Notes: generated by a model not told the origin, from the letters alone. Shown: positions 24,316 to 33,219, counted from the first letter of the stretch. The stretch: 45,677 nt of DNA from Spirochaetota bacterium (GCA_018815555.1 JAHIWF010000158.1:1-45677), one strand, 5' to 3'. Program-made: numbers and translations.

Positions 24316-25521
24316 TCACACAATCTTCATGGATGCTTCAAGCTTTTCATAATAATTGATAACCTGACGCACATAACGCCGTTTTTCGGCATAGCTGCGC
24401 GGAAAGAACGAGCGCTTAAAGCCATTTATAATCAGGTCTTTCAGCTGGTGCGCGTTGATGTCGAAGTTTTCAGTAGCCAGGCACAATTCATTGGTTACGG
24501 TAGTATTGGAAACCAGGCGGTTGTCGGTGCAAAGGGTAATGGACAGCTGATTGTCCAGCATGCGCTGCAGGGGATGTTTGGCAACATGATCAATTTCCGG
24601 CACCGTCTGCAGGTTGCTGGTAAGGCATACTTCCAGGGTAATTCGCTTTTCAGCGATATAATTGATCAGATTATCAACATAGCGGTCTTTGTCCCTGATA
24701 TCGGAGGACAGGATTTTCGATGTATCAAAAAGAAAAAGGCCATGACCGATACGGTCGGCATGCAGCTTGGTTATGGCCTGGAATATCGATTCAGGCCCGT
24801 AGGCTTCGCCGGCGTGTACGGTCTTCATCATAAAGTGTTTGTGCACATGATCGTAGGACTCGCGGTGATTGTCGGCCGGATAGCCGTATTCGCTGCCGGC
24901 CAGATCAAAGCCAACCAGCTGGATGTCGGTATCGCGGCGGATGGCTACGGCACTGCGGGCCAGCTCCAGCGACACATCGCGGATTACTTCGCGCGAGCCG
25001 GAATATTTATGCAGCCCGAAGAACTGCTTGTAATATGGCGAGAATTTTTCATTGCAAAAGCGCATGGCACAGGCGATGATGCCGTATTCGAAACCCGGCT
25101 CGTCCTCCGGTACCTGCCGACGTATTTCCGCTCTGGCGCGCTTGAGCCCCCGGTCGGCGGCACCAAGCACCTCCTCGATCGACAGCTGCCCGTTCATAAG
25201 CAACTGCGGCGCAAAACGCGGCTCGATGTACCAGACTCCTTCAGCAAAATTGTCCATGGCCAGTTCGTAGGAAATCCGCTCGATGGCTTCAGCACTGCGC
25301 ATCACGGCACAGGTATAGGCAAAACCTTTCAGGTACTCGTTCAGATCGGCATAGCGGTCCTTGAACACGGTTTCGCGCAGACCGGCTTCGGTATAGCTGG
25401 GCAGCTCCACTCCAGCTTCTCGGGCTAATTCGATAAGCGTAGACAGCCGCATCGAACCGTCCAGATGCAAGTGTAAATCGGTTTTGGGCAGTTTGGCCAG
25501 AAATTCTACAGGGTAACGCAT
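24316..25521 (-). CDS. add: Adenosine deaminase
   Basis: 401 residues, somewhat longer than the usual ~340. Deaminates adenosine (or a close analogue) to inosine in purine salvage; zinc enzyme, cytoplasmic. Zinc ligands His17/His19 in TDLHLHLDGS, third His and catalytic Glu in KTVHAGEAYGPESI, ADRIGHGLFLF, and the Asp of LCTDNRLVSNTTVTNEL. An insertion after the first third (FCNEKFSPYYKQFFGLHKYSG) accounts for some extra length. ATG at 25521, with GGAGGAG in the last codons of the upstream transporter gene, 5 bp away: co-transcribed with it. A substrate other than adenosine is possible for longer family members. Confidence 0.9.
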   Translation of the reverse strand: MRYPVEFLAKLPKTDLHLHLDGSMRLSTLIELAREAGVELPSYTEAGLRETVFKDRYADLNEYLKGFAYTCAVMRSAEAIERISYELAMDNFAEGVWYIEPRFAPQLLMNGQLSIEEVLGAADRGLKRARAEIRRQVPEDEPGFEYGIIACAMRFCNEKFSPYYKQFFGLHKYSGSREVIRDVSLELARSAVAIRRDTDIQLVGFDLAGSEYGYPADNHRESYDHVHKHFMMKTVHAGEAYGPESIFQAITKLHADRIGHGLFLFDTSKILSSDIRDKDRYVDNLINYIAEKRITLEVCLTSNLQTVPEIDHVAKHPLQRMLDNQLSITLCTDNRLVSNTTVTNELCLATENFDINAHQLKDLIINGFKRSFFPRSYAEKRRYVRQVINYYEKLEASMKIV

Positions 25522-25526
25522 CGATC

Positions 25527-27755
25527 CTACTCCTCCATGAGCTCCATCACACCGGCAGCCTTAACAAACAATACCGGAGGCAATTCTTTAAAATGATCGA
25601 GTTCGCGTTCGAATAATAATTTATCCAGCTTAAACATACGCGCCAGTTGTCCGGCCTTTTTTCCGGGCATACCCACCAGAATCAGAGAGGCATCACTACT
25701 GACCGTATGCAGCACGTCGACGAAGGAGTTTTCATCCTCTTCAAGCAAAAGCAGTTCGGCACTGATATTATTGTGATCCAGTAGTTCGTGCATTTCGGCT
25801 TCAACATCGGACTTCGACTGCCCAGCCTCCAGCCGGCGGACCAGACGTACCGACGGTGGAATTATTCCAGTTTCTTCATCACTCTTTACTATTATATAAG
25901 CCAGCAACGCCATCAGATTTCCGTTATCTTCACCCTTCCACCACAGATCGAGCCGCGGGGCCTTGTCCACAGGTATCGGTCCGTGCTGATAGACCATGAC
26001 GTTTTTCCCCTGCTCTATCAGCTTTTCGATAATTGCCGAAAGATGCAAACGGGTATCGGCACTCAGCAGCACCGAGTTAAAGCTTAGCCCACTGGGCAAA
26101 GCCAGCTGGGCAGCCGCCGGAATAAATTCCGAAGCCTCTTTTTGGTCAACATCCACAATTCTGGCATCATCGGGCAGCTGGCTTACATCCACTCCATTCT
26201 TGCCAGGTATCACATTAATGGAAACCATACCCTTAAAGTCAGCAATCCTGCGCGCCAGCCGCAGCGCTGGCAGGCCATCGTCCAACTGGTCACCGAACAC
26301 AAATACCGAAAGCAGCGGCCGCCAGTTCTTGGTTCCCTGAATGATTTTCTTCAGCCGGTGCATACCCCAGTTGATAATCGAGAACATCAGCCCCCACCAT
26401 ACGCCTTCCAGCTGCCCCTTGGCTTTATAGCGCAGGATCAGGTTAAAGATTAGCAGCTGGCTGCCAAGAACTATCAGTCCAAGCCACCAGCTGTCCATGG
26501 CAATAATGGTCATAGAACCGATAAAACCGGCCAGGCCGACAAAAGTCGGTACCTTGCGGGTCGGCCGGAAGCTGGGATTTCCGGAAACCCTTTCAAAGAA
26601 AGCTACTAGATTTATCCAGCCGTACACAACCAGGAAGGCAATACCCACAACACGAGAGGAAACATTAACATCACCACTCCAGACCACAACCATGGCGATG
26701 ATAAAGGTCAGAAGGGTGGCAAAGCGCGGCTCGCTTCCGCCTTTTTTAAAATCTTTTTTTAATATGTCCATCCAGCGCGGCAGGATAGAATCCTCCACCA
26801 GAGCCTGAGCAGTTCGCGGCGCGGTTACAAAGTAGGACAGCGCTGACGAGCCTGTAGCCACCATAACGCCGGCCATCAGAATTACATACAGGATAATATT
26901 GCCGGAGAACAGCCTGGTCATCGAAGGAATATTTCCGGCAGAATCAACAACCAGCATACTCGGGTTAATAAAACTGAACACTATGGCCAGTCCGGCATAT
27001 ACGGCAAAAGTAATGGCGATAGCAATAAAAGTACCGCGGAACAGGCTTCTTTTGGGTGTCTTCAGCAGACCGCTCATGCCCACGCCGGCATCAATTCCGG
27101 TAACTGCCGGGAAAAAAGTAGTCAGTGCCACAAAAAAACCATAGGCAGTGCCTGCTCCGCGCAGGTTGGCCATGGACTGGAAGATCGGCTGCCCGCCGGC
27201 TTGCAGACCCATCATCGGGCTGAAAAAGAAACCGCCTATAGCCACCGAAAGCATCAGAAAGATGATAAACTGAATCTTGACCACAAAGTCGGCACCTATC
27301 AGCGAAGAAACCAGCCCGAGTAGGGCCAGCAAGCTGCCCAGAAGCTGCTTTTGCACCAATATCGACCAGCCCATACTCTCGGCCAGGGCTGCTATTGCCG
27401 GGATGCCCTGCAACAATTCCTGTAACGGAGTGGCAAAACCTATGGCATAAAAACCGATACTGGCTGCCTGGGCCAGAAACAGTTGTATGCCGATGGAGCC
27501 ACCGAAGGCTTTTCCCAGGCTGCGTTTTGATACCGCGTACATGCCGCCAGAGCCGATATTGTGCACAGAACTGGTACAATCACCGATGGAAAATGCCGTT
27601 GCTGTGGTTATGAGATTAGCCACCACTACAATTAACAGCATGTTGACCAGGCCCATCTCGCCCACCAGATGCGGCAAGAGCAGAAAGAGCACCGCGCCGA
27701 GGATGGCCTCGAAGCTGGGGATAAATACCCCGTTGAATGTACCAAGCTTTTTCAT
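25527..27755 (-). CDS. SLC12-like (cation-chloride cotransporter family) transporter
   Basis: 742 residues. About 12 membrane helices over residues 1-455, then a ~280-residue cytoplasmic domain. The membrane part has APC-fold features closest to SLC12 proteins: TFNGVFIPSFEAILGAVLFLLLP, SSVHNIGSGGMYAVSKRSLG with FGGSIGIQLFLAQA, and FPAVTGIDAGVGMSGLLKTPKRS. The C-terminal domain begins VWWGLMFSIINWGMHRLKK then GTKNWRPLLSVFVFGD, the position and wording of the SLC12 'NWRP' segment. Ion specificity cannot be read; K, Na or amino-acid transport are all possible. Followed at 5 bp by adenosine deaminase. Start ATG at 27755 lacks a Shine-Dalgarno and lies 10 nt after a TATACT. Confidence 0.82.
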   Translation of the reverse strand: MKKLGTFNGVFIPSFEAILGAVLFLLLPHLVGEMGLVNMLLIVVVANLITTATAFSIGDCTSSVHNIGSGGMYAVSKRSLGKAFGGSIGIQLFLAQAASIGFYAIGFATPLQELLQGIPAIAALAESMGWSILVQKQLLGSLLALLGLVSSLIGADFVVKIQFIIFLMLSVAIGGFFFSPMMGLQAGGQPIFQSMANLRGAGTAYGFFVALTTFFPAVTGIDAGVGMSGLLKTPKRSLFRGTFIAIAITFAVYAGLAIVFSFINPSMLVVDSAGNIPSMTRLFSGNIILYVILMAGVMVATGSSALSYFVTAPRTAQALVEDSILPRWMDILKKDFKKGGSEPRFATLLTFIIAMVVVWSGDVNVSSRVVGIAFLVVYGWINLVAFFERVSGNPSFRPTRKVPTFVGLAGFIGSMTIIAMDSWWLGLIVLGSQLLIFNLILRYKAKGQLEGVWWGLMFSIINWGMHRLKKIIQGTKNWRPLLSVFVFGDQLDDGLPALRLARRIADFKGMVSINVIPGKNGVDVSQLPDDARIVDVDQKEASEFIPAAAQLALPSGLSFNSVLLSADTRLHLSAIIEKLIEQGKNVMVYQHGPIPVDKAPRLDLWWKGEDNGNLMALLAYIIVKSDEETGIIPPSVRLVRRLEAGQSKSDVEAEMHELLDHNNISAELLLLEEDENSFVDVLHTVSSDASLILVGMPGKKAGQLARMFKLDKLLFERELDHFKELPPVLFVKAAGVMELMEE

Positions 27756-27765
27756 AGTACAGATG

Positions 27766-27794
27766 AGTATAAGAAGCCGCAGGATGCTTGTCCA
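27766..27794 (-). promoter_or_regulatory. Promoter of the SLC12-like/add unit, leaderless type
   Basis: Minus strand TGGACA (27789-27794), 17-bp spacer, TATACT (27766-27771), 10 nt before the ATG. Leader about 3 nt; no ribosome-binding site. Confidence 0.5.
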
Positions 27795-27809
27795 GCTGAA
27801 ACGGAGTTT

Positions 27810-28475
27810 TTATAAATCCTGCAGGAACTGCAGTGTCTTGTCCACCTTTGGGGCTACTACCAGACGACAGTAGGCGGCATCTGGATTCTTGGCAAAATAG
27901 TCCTGATGGTACTCTTCGGCCAGCCAGAAACGCTCCAACGGCTGCAGTTCCGTTACCACGGCGTTTTCATACACATTGCCGGCCCGGCCAAGTGCCGACT
28001 GCGCGGCCTTCAGCTGCAGCTCGTCGCGATACAAAATAATGGACCGATACTGCGGACCGATATCCGCGCCTTGCCGGTTGGGCGTCGTAGGATCATGTAT
28101 AGTAAAGAATAGATCGAACAGCAGCTCCAGGTTGGTATAGGCCGGATCGTAAACAATGCGCACTACCTCGGCATGGCCGCTTGTACCCAGTGAAACCACC
28201 CGGTAATCCGGATTGGGGCGCTCTCCGCCGGAGTAACCGGACTCAACTGACAGAACCCCCGGAACCAGTTCATAGGCTGCTTCAAGACACCAGAAGCAGC
28301 CGCCGCCCAGCACCAGCTCATCCATCCCGGCCGGGAGTTCTGCCAATCGGCTGTTCGTACTGGTCGATACTGCCGCTGAACCAGAAACGGAGTCAACACT
28401 CGCTGAATCAATCATATCCGGAGCAACACAGGCGGCGAGGCCGATGGTCAATAGTATAATTATTGTATATTTCAT
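27810..28475 (-). CDS. msrA: Peptide methionine (S)-S-oxide reductase, lipoprotein form
   Basis: 221 residues. Repairs oxidised methionine. Signal peptide with lipobox IGLAAC (lipidated Cys16), then a Ser/Ala-rich tether of ~30 residues and the MsrA domain: catalytic Cys60 in GGGCFWCLEAAY, YSGG, SLGTSGHAEVV, DIGPQYRSIILY, EEYHQDYFAKNP, with a further cysteine in AYCRLVV that may resolve the disulfide. So it acts outside the cytoplasm, guarding exported proteins, and needs an extracytoplasmic reductant. The ATG at 28475 has no Shine-Dalgarno; a TATATT/TATTAT -10 lies 6-9 nt upstream. Confidence 0.93.
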   Translation of the reverse strand: MKYTIIILLTIGLAACVAPDMIDSASVDSVSGSAAVSTSTNSRLAELPAGMDELVLGGGCFWCLEAAYELVPGVLSVESGYSGGERPNPDYRVVSLGTSGHAEVVRIVYDPAYTNLELLFDLFFTIHDPTTPNRQGADIGPQYRSIILYRDELQLKAAQSALGRAGNVYENAVVTELQPLERFWLAEEYHQDYFAKNPDAAYCRLVVAPKVDKTLQFLQDL

Positions 28476-28477
28476 AA

Positions 28478-28515
28478 AACTAATATAATAAAAAGGCGAC
28501 AGGTTTTGTGAAAAA
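28478..28515 (-). promoter_or_regulatory. Promoter of msrA, leaderless type
   Basis: Minus strand TTCACA, ~16-bp AT-ending spacer, TATTAT (or TATATT nearer the gene), 6-9 nt before the ATG. Exact hexamer choice is ambiguous but either gives a leader of three bases or fewer. Coordinates of the -35 are approximate. Confidence 0.4.
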
Positions 28516-28654
28516 ACGTAATTATCGCTGGTTCCGGATTGACAGGTTTATAAGCGGCACGTATTCTATGCTGGACAGAGCCAAGCTACATCGAGTAATC
28601 AGCTTGTTGAGTCTGTAAATAATACAATATAAAACAAAAAGACGGAGATACAGC

Positions 28655-29701
28655 GTGAAACTGCTTTCCCACGCAGCTGCAGTACTTACAGGAATCTTCC
28701 TTACCGCACTACTCCTCACGCTCAGAGCAACTTTGCCGTTTTTGGGAATGCCGGTGTCGGCAGTAAGTCTGATCCGTATGCTGTTGCCGGCTATTATCCT
28801 ACTTGGGGCCATAATCCTCAGCGTCGACACACTGATTCGTAAAGACAAAGCCTGGATTCAGTTTTCCGGCCGCAGTAAAACCGTGCTGGCAATCATCAGC
28901 TTCATTCTTACTATGGCCATATGTACAGTAGATCTGCTGACCGGTTTTGTACCTTTCCTGATTCTGCCAGGGCTGCTGGCTATCAGTGTGATGCTATGGA
29001 ACCATCCGCGCATACTGGGCTCGCTCAGCGTACTGGCAGTAATTCTGCTGGCAGCCGGACAGCTGCTACTGCACAAAGCGCTGACTATGGATTTTATAAG
29101 CTTGCTCGGCTTCGGCCTGCTCTTGTCGTTTTTCGGTTCGGAGCTGGTTCGGCGCAATCTGGCTCCCACCGAAGCCAGGCTAAAATCGCTGGAAGCCGAA
29201 AACCAGGAACTCTGGAACCTTTCCTACCGCGACTCGCTTACCGGCCTGTTCAACCGGCGCTACATGCAGCAAACCACCTCGCATATTTTTGCGCGCGCCG
29301 TGCGCTATCGCGAACAGCTGCATGTGCTGATGCTGGATATTGACCATTTCAAGAAGGTTAACGACAAACTGGGACACGCAGTCGGCGACGAGGTACTAAA
29401 AGCGGTTTCGGCCACCATCCAGTCCTGCATCCGGTCCAGCGACGTGGCGGCCCGCTACGGCGGTGAAGAATTTATCATTTTTATTGTGCAGGCCAATTCC
29501 GAGCTTACCCAGTTTATCGCCAACCGCATCCGCGATGGTGTGGCTGCGCTTAATATTTCCGGGGTTCCCTGGCCGGTAACCATAAGCATAGGCGTAGCCG
29601 GGCTGCAAGACGGCGACAACCAGGAAGGCCTCATCGAACGGGCCGACAAGTTTCTGTATACCTCAAAACACCAGGGGCGCAACCGCGTTTCAGGATTCTG
29701 A
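28655..29701 (+). CDS. Membrane diguanylate cyclase (GGDEF)
   Basis: 348 residues. Six hydrophobic segments over residues ~7-160 with almost no external loops, a short coiled linker (ARLKSLEAENQELWNLS), then GGDEF: YRDSLTGLFNRRYM, metal Asp in DIDHFKKVNDKLGHAVGDE, active site RYGGEEF (GGEEF 269-273), and an intact inhibitory I-site RSSD (260-263). Should make cyclic di-GMP with product inhibition. Starts with GTG at 28655, 8 nt after GGAG. The 3' end overlaps the end of the oppositely transcribed kinase gene by 12 bp. Confidence 0.92.
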   Translation: MKLLSHAAAVLTGIFLTALLLTLRATLPFLGMPVSAVSLIRMLLPAIILLGAIILSVDTLIRKDKAWIQFSGRSKTVLAIISFILTMAICTVDLLTGFVPFLILPGLLAISVMLWNHPRILGSLSVLAVILLAAGQLLLHKALTMDFISLLGFGLLLSFFGSELVRRNLAPTEARLKSLEAENQELWNLSYRDSLTGLFNRRYMQQTTSHIFARAVRYREQLHVLMLDIDHFKKVNDKLGHAVGDEVLKAVSATIQSCIRSSDVAARYGGEEFIIFIVQANSELTQFIANRIRDGVAALNISGVPWPVTISIGVAGLQDGDNQEGLIERADKFLYTSKHQGRNRVSGF

Positions 29702-30892
29702 AAGCGGTACCTCCAGTCTGCAAACCAACCCGGGTCCGCGCGACCAGCTGACAGAGCCATCTACCTGACCCACCAGCGAACGTATTATAGACAGACCAAG
29801 ATTACCGCCGATTTCCGGGTCCAGACTATCCGGCAGCCCCGGACCGTTATCGCCAATGTGCAGCGAGACATGCTTTGTGTCTGACTCCAGGGTAATGGCT
29901 ATGCATAAGTCCGCAGTACCGCGCAGTCCGTATTTCAGCGAATTGGTTACCAGTTCATTGATAATCAGTCCGAGCGGGATGCTAGTCTCCAGGGGGATTC
30001 TGGTCGGGGCCAGCGAATACTGTATCCGCGGTGCCCGTGGTGCGGCCGAGGCGATGGTATGCACCAGGTTGGGAATATAAGAAGCCAGATCGATACTGGA
30101 AAAATCCTCGGACTGGTACAGCTCGGCATGCACCAGGGCCATGGCGCTGATGCGATTGCGTGCTTCGTTCAGGGTATTCTGCACACTGGCATCCTGGGAT
30201 TCGCTACTCTGCAGGTGCAGCAGGCTGTCCACAATCTGCAGATTATTCTTGACCCGATGATGAACTTCCTTAAAGAGCACCGTATTTTGATCTAAAGCCT
30301 TCTGCAGCCGCACTTTTTCGTGCTCCAGTTCACGGGTGCGCTCCTGCACCCGGGCTTCCAGCGTTTCGTACAGAATGCCGTTGCGCAGTACCAGGGCCAG
30401 CACTCCGGCCAGTTTGTCCAGGCTGGAAACCAGATTGCCCAAATGCTGTTCATCCATCAGCCCGAAGAGGAACATGACTCCGCTACGATTATTTTCGTAT
30501 AACAGTGGAATTATGATGGTCAAACCAGCGTCCAGTCCGATTAGGCATTCTTCGATGCGGCGCAGCAGTTCATCCTCCGGGGCAGCCTCCTCCGGCCGGC
30601 AGAAATACTGGATATGCGGCAACTCATGCGCCAGCTCCACCAGCTTCTGCATGTCGGCACTGTCGGCCAGACTGCGCCGGCGTTCTGGAACTGCCGAAAT
30701 CAGGCGGTGCAGGTGCTCGGAGCCGTTACCGAGACACTGAAATACCAAGACAGTTTTTACCCCCACAAAATGCCGCAGCCGTTCGGCCAGCAGCCCGGCG
30801 CTACCCGAAGGGCTGTCGGCCGCCGACAACACGCTTTGCAGAAGATCGGATAAAAGTATGCCGAAGGCGGCTTCGTCGCTATGCGCCGTCAT
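29690..30892 (-). CDS. GAF-HisKA_2 histidine kinase of the corrinoid operon
   Basis: 400 residues, soluble. Residues ~15-175 look GAF-like; a coiled coil (LEARVQERTRELEHEKVRLQKAL) leads to HisKA_2 with EVHHRVKNNLQIVDSLL (His212) and a HATPase (INELVTNSLKYGL, GDNGPGLPD, GNLGLSIIRSLVGQVDG). No receiver. The start overlaps the DUF1638 gene by 14 bp, making it the fourth gene of the corrinoid/URO-D/DUF1638 unit. The genetic link suggests that it senses the state or substrate of the methyl-transfer proteins; its response regulator is not in the window. Confidence 0.9.
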   Translation of the reverse strand: MTAHSDEAAFGILLSDLLQSVLSAADSPSGSAGLLAERLRHFVGVKTVLVFQCLGNGSEHLHRLISAVPERRRSLADSADMQKLVELAHELPHIQYFCRPEEAAPEDELLRRIEECLIGLDAGLTIIIPLLYENNRSGVMFLFGLMDEQHLGNLVSSLDKLAGVLALVLRNGILYETLEARVQERTRELEHEKVRLQKALDQNTVLFKEVHHRVKNNLQIVDSLLHLQSSESQDASVQNTLNEARNRISAMALVHAELYQSEDFSSIDLASYIPNLVHTIASAAPRAPRIQYSLAPTRIPLETSIPLGLIINELVTNSLKYGLRGTADLCIAITLESDTKHVSLHIGDNGPGLPDSLDPEIGGNLGLSIIRSLVGQVDGSVSWSRGPGLVCRLEVPLSES

Positions 30893-31466
30893 AAGCCCCC
30901 AGATCTTTCAGGGCAGCGCGGATGGACAGTTCCAACTGCTGCAGGCCGGTGTGTTCGATCCGCACTGGCATGCCCATAAACGCTTCTATTTCCTTGATGG
31001 TACCGGAGGGGATAGTACTGACGCCGGTATCCAGATACACCAAGCCGCTCATAGAATCGGCCATAAAACGCCTGGCAAGGTCCGGGTCGGCAAAGCCCAG
31101 CTCGGTTTTAAAAACCTCAGCCCAGCGTTCGGTCCATTCCGGCATAAAGAAAAAAGAACCCTTGCTCCGCAACTCACAATAACGCGGCGAGCCAAGCATT
31201 ATCTCGCAGCAATTTACCCCAGCAGTACGCCGACAAACTGAAGGTCGTATAAACTCATCCATATTATGGCAGCAGTCGCCATACACCAACAGGGTTGGCT
31301 CCGGGTTGAGCAAGGCAGTGTGCAGAATCTGGTCCAGCTTTTCCGGCTGCATGTGCAGCATGGAGTCAAGAAAACTTAAGCGCAGCCCGGACAGCAGTTC
31401 CGGAGGCAGTCTGGCAAGTTCTTGTCGGAAAATGCCACAGGCCAGGGTGCGGACTTTGCTACTCAT
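30879..31466 (-). CDS. DUF1638 family protein
   Basis: 195 residues from the ATG at 31466. Matches the DUF1638 pattern: TLACGIFRQELARL at the N-terminus, LVYGDCCHNMDEFI, cysteine-rich CRRTAGVNCCEIMLGSPRYCEL, FFFMPEWTERWAEVF, LVYLDTGVSTIPS. Function unknown; this family is commonly found beside corrinoid proteins and MtaA/URO-D-like methyltransferases, as here. The many cysteines suggest metal or cofactor handling (inference). The track start at 31481 is TTG; the ATG at 31466 overlaps the end of the upstream gene by 8 bp and is preferred. Confidence 0.85.
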   Translation of the reverse strand: MSSKVRTLACGIFRQELARLPPELLSGLRLSFLDSMLHMQPEKLDQILHTALLNPEPTLLVYGDCCHNMDEFIRPSVCRRTAGVNCCEIMLGSPRYCELRSKGSFFFMPEWTERWAEVFKTELGFADPDLARRFMADSMSGLVYLDTGVSTIPSGTIKEIEAFMGMPVRIEHTGLQQLELSIRAALKDLGAYDGA

Positions 31467-32478
31467 AAGCCGACCGGGCAATGACCTGTTTCACTGCCTC
31501 AAGTACAGCCGGATCGGTTCGCCAGGGCAGCTCGGCCCCGGAACTGCAGAGCATCCAGCGCTGGTCGCCCCGCATCGAATGCAGCAGAGCTTCCACCTGG
31601 CGTTGTACTCCGTCTACCCCGTAAGCGTCAAAGTGCGGTCCGGAGATATTACCCAAAAGCAGGCAGTCCGGCCCGGCTTCCTTCCTGGCCGCGTCCAGTG
31701 AGTCCTGCGGGCTGAGCAAAAAGCCGGCCAGATTAGGAAGGTTTGTATACAAAGACAAGCTGCCGGACAGCCGGTTGCCGCCATGATGGAAAACCAGTGG
31801 TACAGGCGAGAAGGCAAAGGCCTGGTGCAAAATCGGCAGAGCAAGCTTGCGCAGATTGTCCATATCCAATAACTCTGGATTGGCCATCATTACCGGGCAG
31901 GAAAGCATGTTTACTCCTGCAGCCGCATAGGCCTCCGCCATGCCACGGAAGTGCTCAAGGCATTTTTCGGCCAGGGCAGCAGCAGCAGCTTTGTCGAACA
32001 ACAAGGCATCCAGCCAGTTTTCCATGCCGATCAGCAGTATCGGCAGGTCTACCGGCGCAATAAGCGGTGCTACCAACAGCCGCTGGCCACCATACTCCGC
32101 GGCCATAGCCCTGGCTGCCCCGAGCAGATACCCCAGCCCAGCATCCTTGTACGGATCGGGCAGCGGAACCTCCAACGCGGCCGCCACTGTCGAATAAGGC
32201 GGCTTGCCGACATTCGGCGCAGCCTGCGGCTGCGCTCCCACCGGAGCACCAAAAGCCGCAGCATGATAGGCAAACAAAAAGGGCGTAAAAACCACATCCG
32301 GGTCCAGCAAGGCCACTGCCGCCCGCTGGCCGCGTACATACAGCTCCGGCTGGCTGAAATAATCGGCCAGAGGCAGGTCGGCCAGCCTGGCACCGAACAC
32401 ACTGGTTACCAGGCCATACGGTACCCGGTCGCGCTCCTGCCCGGCCAGCGTTGCCCCTATCCGCTCCATGTGGGTCAT
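31459..32478 (-). CDS. URO-D family methyltransferase (MtaA/MtbA-like)
   Basis: 339 residues from the ATG at 32478 (AAGGAG 6 nt upstream; the track start at 32484 is TTG). Uroporphyrinogen-decarboxylase fold: MERIGATLAGQERDRVPYG, then ...VLLIGMENWLDALL..., HHGGNRLSG, GNISGPHFDAYG and MLCSSGAELPW. The His of HHGGN and the Cys of LCSSG fit the zinc-ligand positions of corrinoid-dependent methyltransferases; the haem-pathway decarboxylase lacks these. Likely moves a methyl group between the adjacent corrinoid protein and another acceptor. Substrate unknown. Confidence 0.88.
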   Translation of the reverse strand: MTHMERIGATLAGQERDRVPYGLVTSVFGARLADLPLADYFSQPELYVRGQRAAVALLDPDVVFTPFLFAYHAAAFGAPVGAQPQAAPNVGKPPYSTVAAALEVPLPDPYKDAGLGYLLGAARAMAAEYGGQRLLVAPLIAPVDLPILLIGMENWLDALLFDKAAAAALAEKCLEHFRGMAEAYAAAGVNMLSCPVMMANPELLDMDNLRKLALPILHQAFAFSPVPLVFHHGGNRLSGSLSLYTNLPNLAGFLLSPQDSLDAARKEAGPDCLLLGNISGPHFDAYGVDGVQRQVEALLHSMRGDQRWMLCSSGAELPWRTDPAVLEAVKQVIARSAYE

Positions 32479-32489
32479 ACTCAACTCCT

Positions 32490-33170
32490 TCAGCCGGCCG
32501 GGGCTGCCGCCGGTTTTTTGGAAAGGCCCTCTGCCAGGCGTTCCATTAATTGCGGTGCTTCCATGGCCGAATCCGCCGTTCCGTCCGCTCCAAGCTCCTG
32601 CACCAGGTCAGGCCGCAGTCGGAAAATGGCACCGCCCACCGCCAGTTTTATGCTGTCGCCCAGATTTCGCCGGTCCAGTTCGACCCGTACCGCCTTGATA
32701 TTCAGTGCGGTTGTAAGCATCATGGCAGAAACGCCGATAATGCAGGCCCCATGCCGCACCGCAGCATCGACAAAATCGGCAGCCGGAACATCATTGCCCA
32801 GATCCACTACCTGCCAGCCGTGTAGGCGCAAAAATGCTATTACCATGCGGCGTCCAAGCACATGAAAGTCATCCTCAATATTCCCCATGATAATGACACC
32901 GCGGCTGCCATCGCCTACCGGTGCGCTGCCGCTCTTTAAATACTCATCCAATAGCAATTCAGTTACCTTGCCCGCAACATAGCTTTGGGCCAATGAAATT
33001 TTACTTTCACCCCACATCTCCCCGGCTCTGCGCAATACCGGCTCGACCAGACCATGTATCAGCTCAGGATAGCCGCTGCGCTCGGCCTCTTTCCGTAATT
33101 TTGCTACTGCCCCATCCAGATTCCCGGCCAGAATATCATCGAGCAGTTCTATTTCCTGATACTCAAACAT
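32490..33170 (-). CDS. Corrinoid (B12-binding) protein of a methyltransferase system
   Basis: 226 residues, MtaC/MttC type. Helical cap (~1-88) then a Rossmann-like B12 domain with the base-off motif DFHVLG (DxHxxG; His103 ligates cobalt), IIGVSAMMLTT, and VGGAIF. C-terminal Ala/Pro tail. Carries the methyl group on cobalt between partner methyltransferases. GGAGG before the ATG. First gene of a unit corrinoid protein - URO-D MTase - DUF1638 - kinase. No substrate-specific MtaB/MttB-type gene and no RamA-type activator are next to it. Confidence 0.92.
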   Translation of the reverse strand: MFEYQEIELLDDILAGNLDGAVAKLRKEAERSGYPELIHGLVEPVLRRAGEMWGESKISLAQSYVAGKVTELLLDEYLKSGSAPVGDGSRGVIIMGNIEDDFHVLGRRMVIAFLRLHGWQVVDLGNDVPAADFVDAAVRHGACIIGVSAMMLTTALNIKAVRVELDRRNLGDSIKLAVGGAIFRLRPDLVQELGADGTADSAMEAPQLMERLAEGLSKKPAAAPAG

Positions 33171-33190
33171 GCCCGTCCTCCATAACCATA

Positions 33191-33219
33191 ACTATAAGGC
33201 TAAGCTCTGGCTGTGTCAA
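33191..33219 (-). promoter_or_regulatory. Strong promoter of the corrinoid operon
   Basis: Minus strand TTGACA (33214-33219), 17-bp spacer, TATAGT (33191-33196). The leader is only ~14 nt with GGAGG, so there is no room for a cobalamin riboswitch. Confidence 0.65.

Noticed and set aside
24448-25428. 326-codon plus-strand ORF antisense to adenosine deaminase
   Set aside because: The opposite strand encodes a full adenosine deaminase with all zinc ligands; the antisense product has no recognisable motif and no ribosome-binding site. Long antisense frames are expected at this GC content.
31951-32865. 304-codon plus-strand ORF antisense to the URO-D and corrinoid genes
   Set aside because: Shadow of two genes with clear B12 and URO-D motifs; low-complexity Arg/Ser-rich product.
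33170-33191. Cobalamin riboswitch before the corrinoid operon
   Set aside because: The predicted leader is only about 14 nt; no B12-box-like structure fits.
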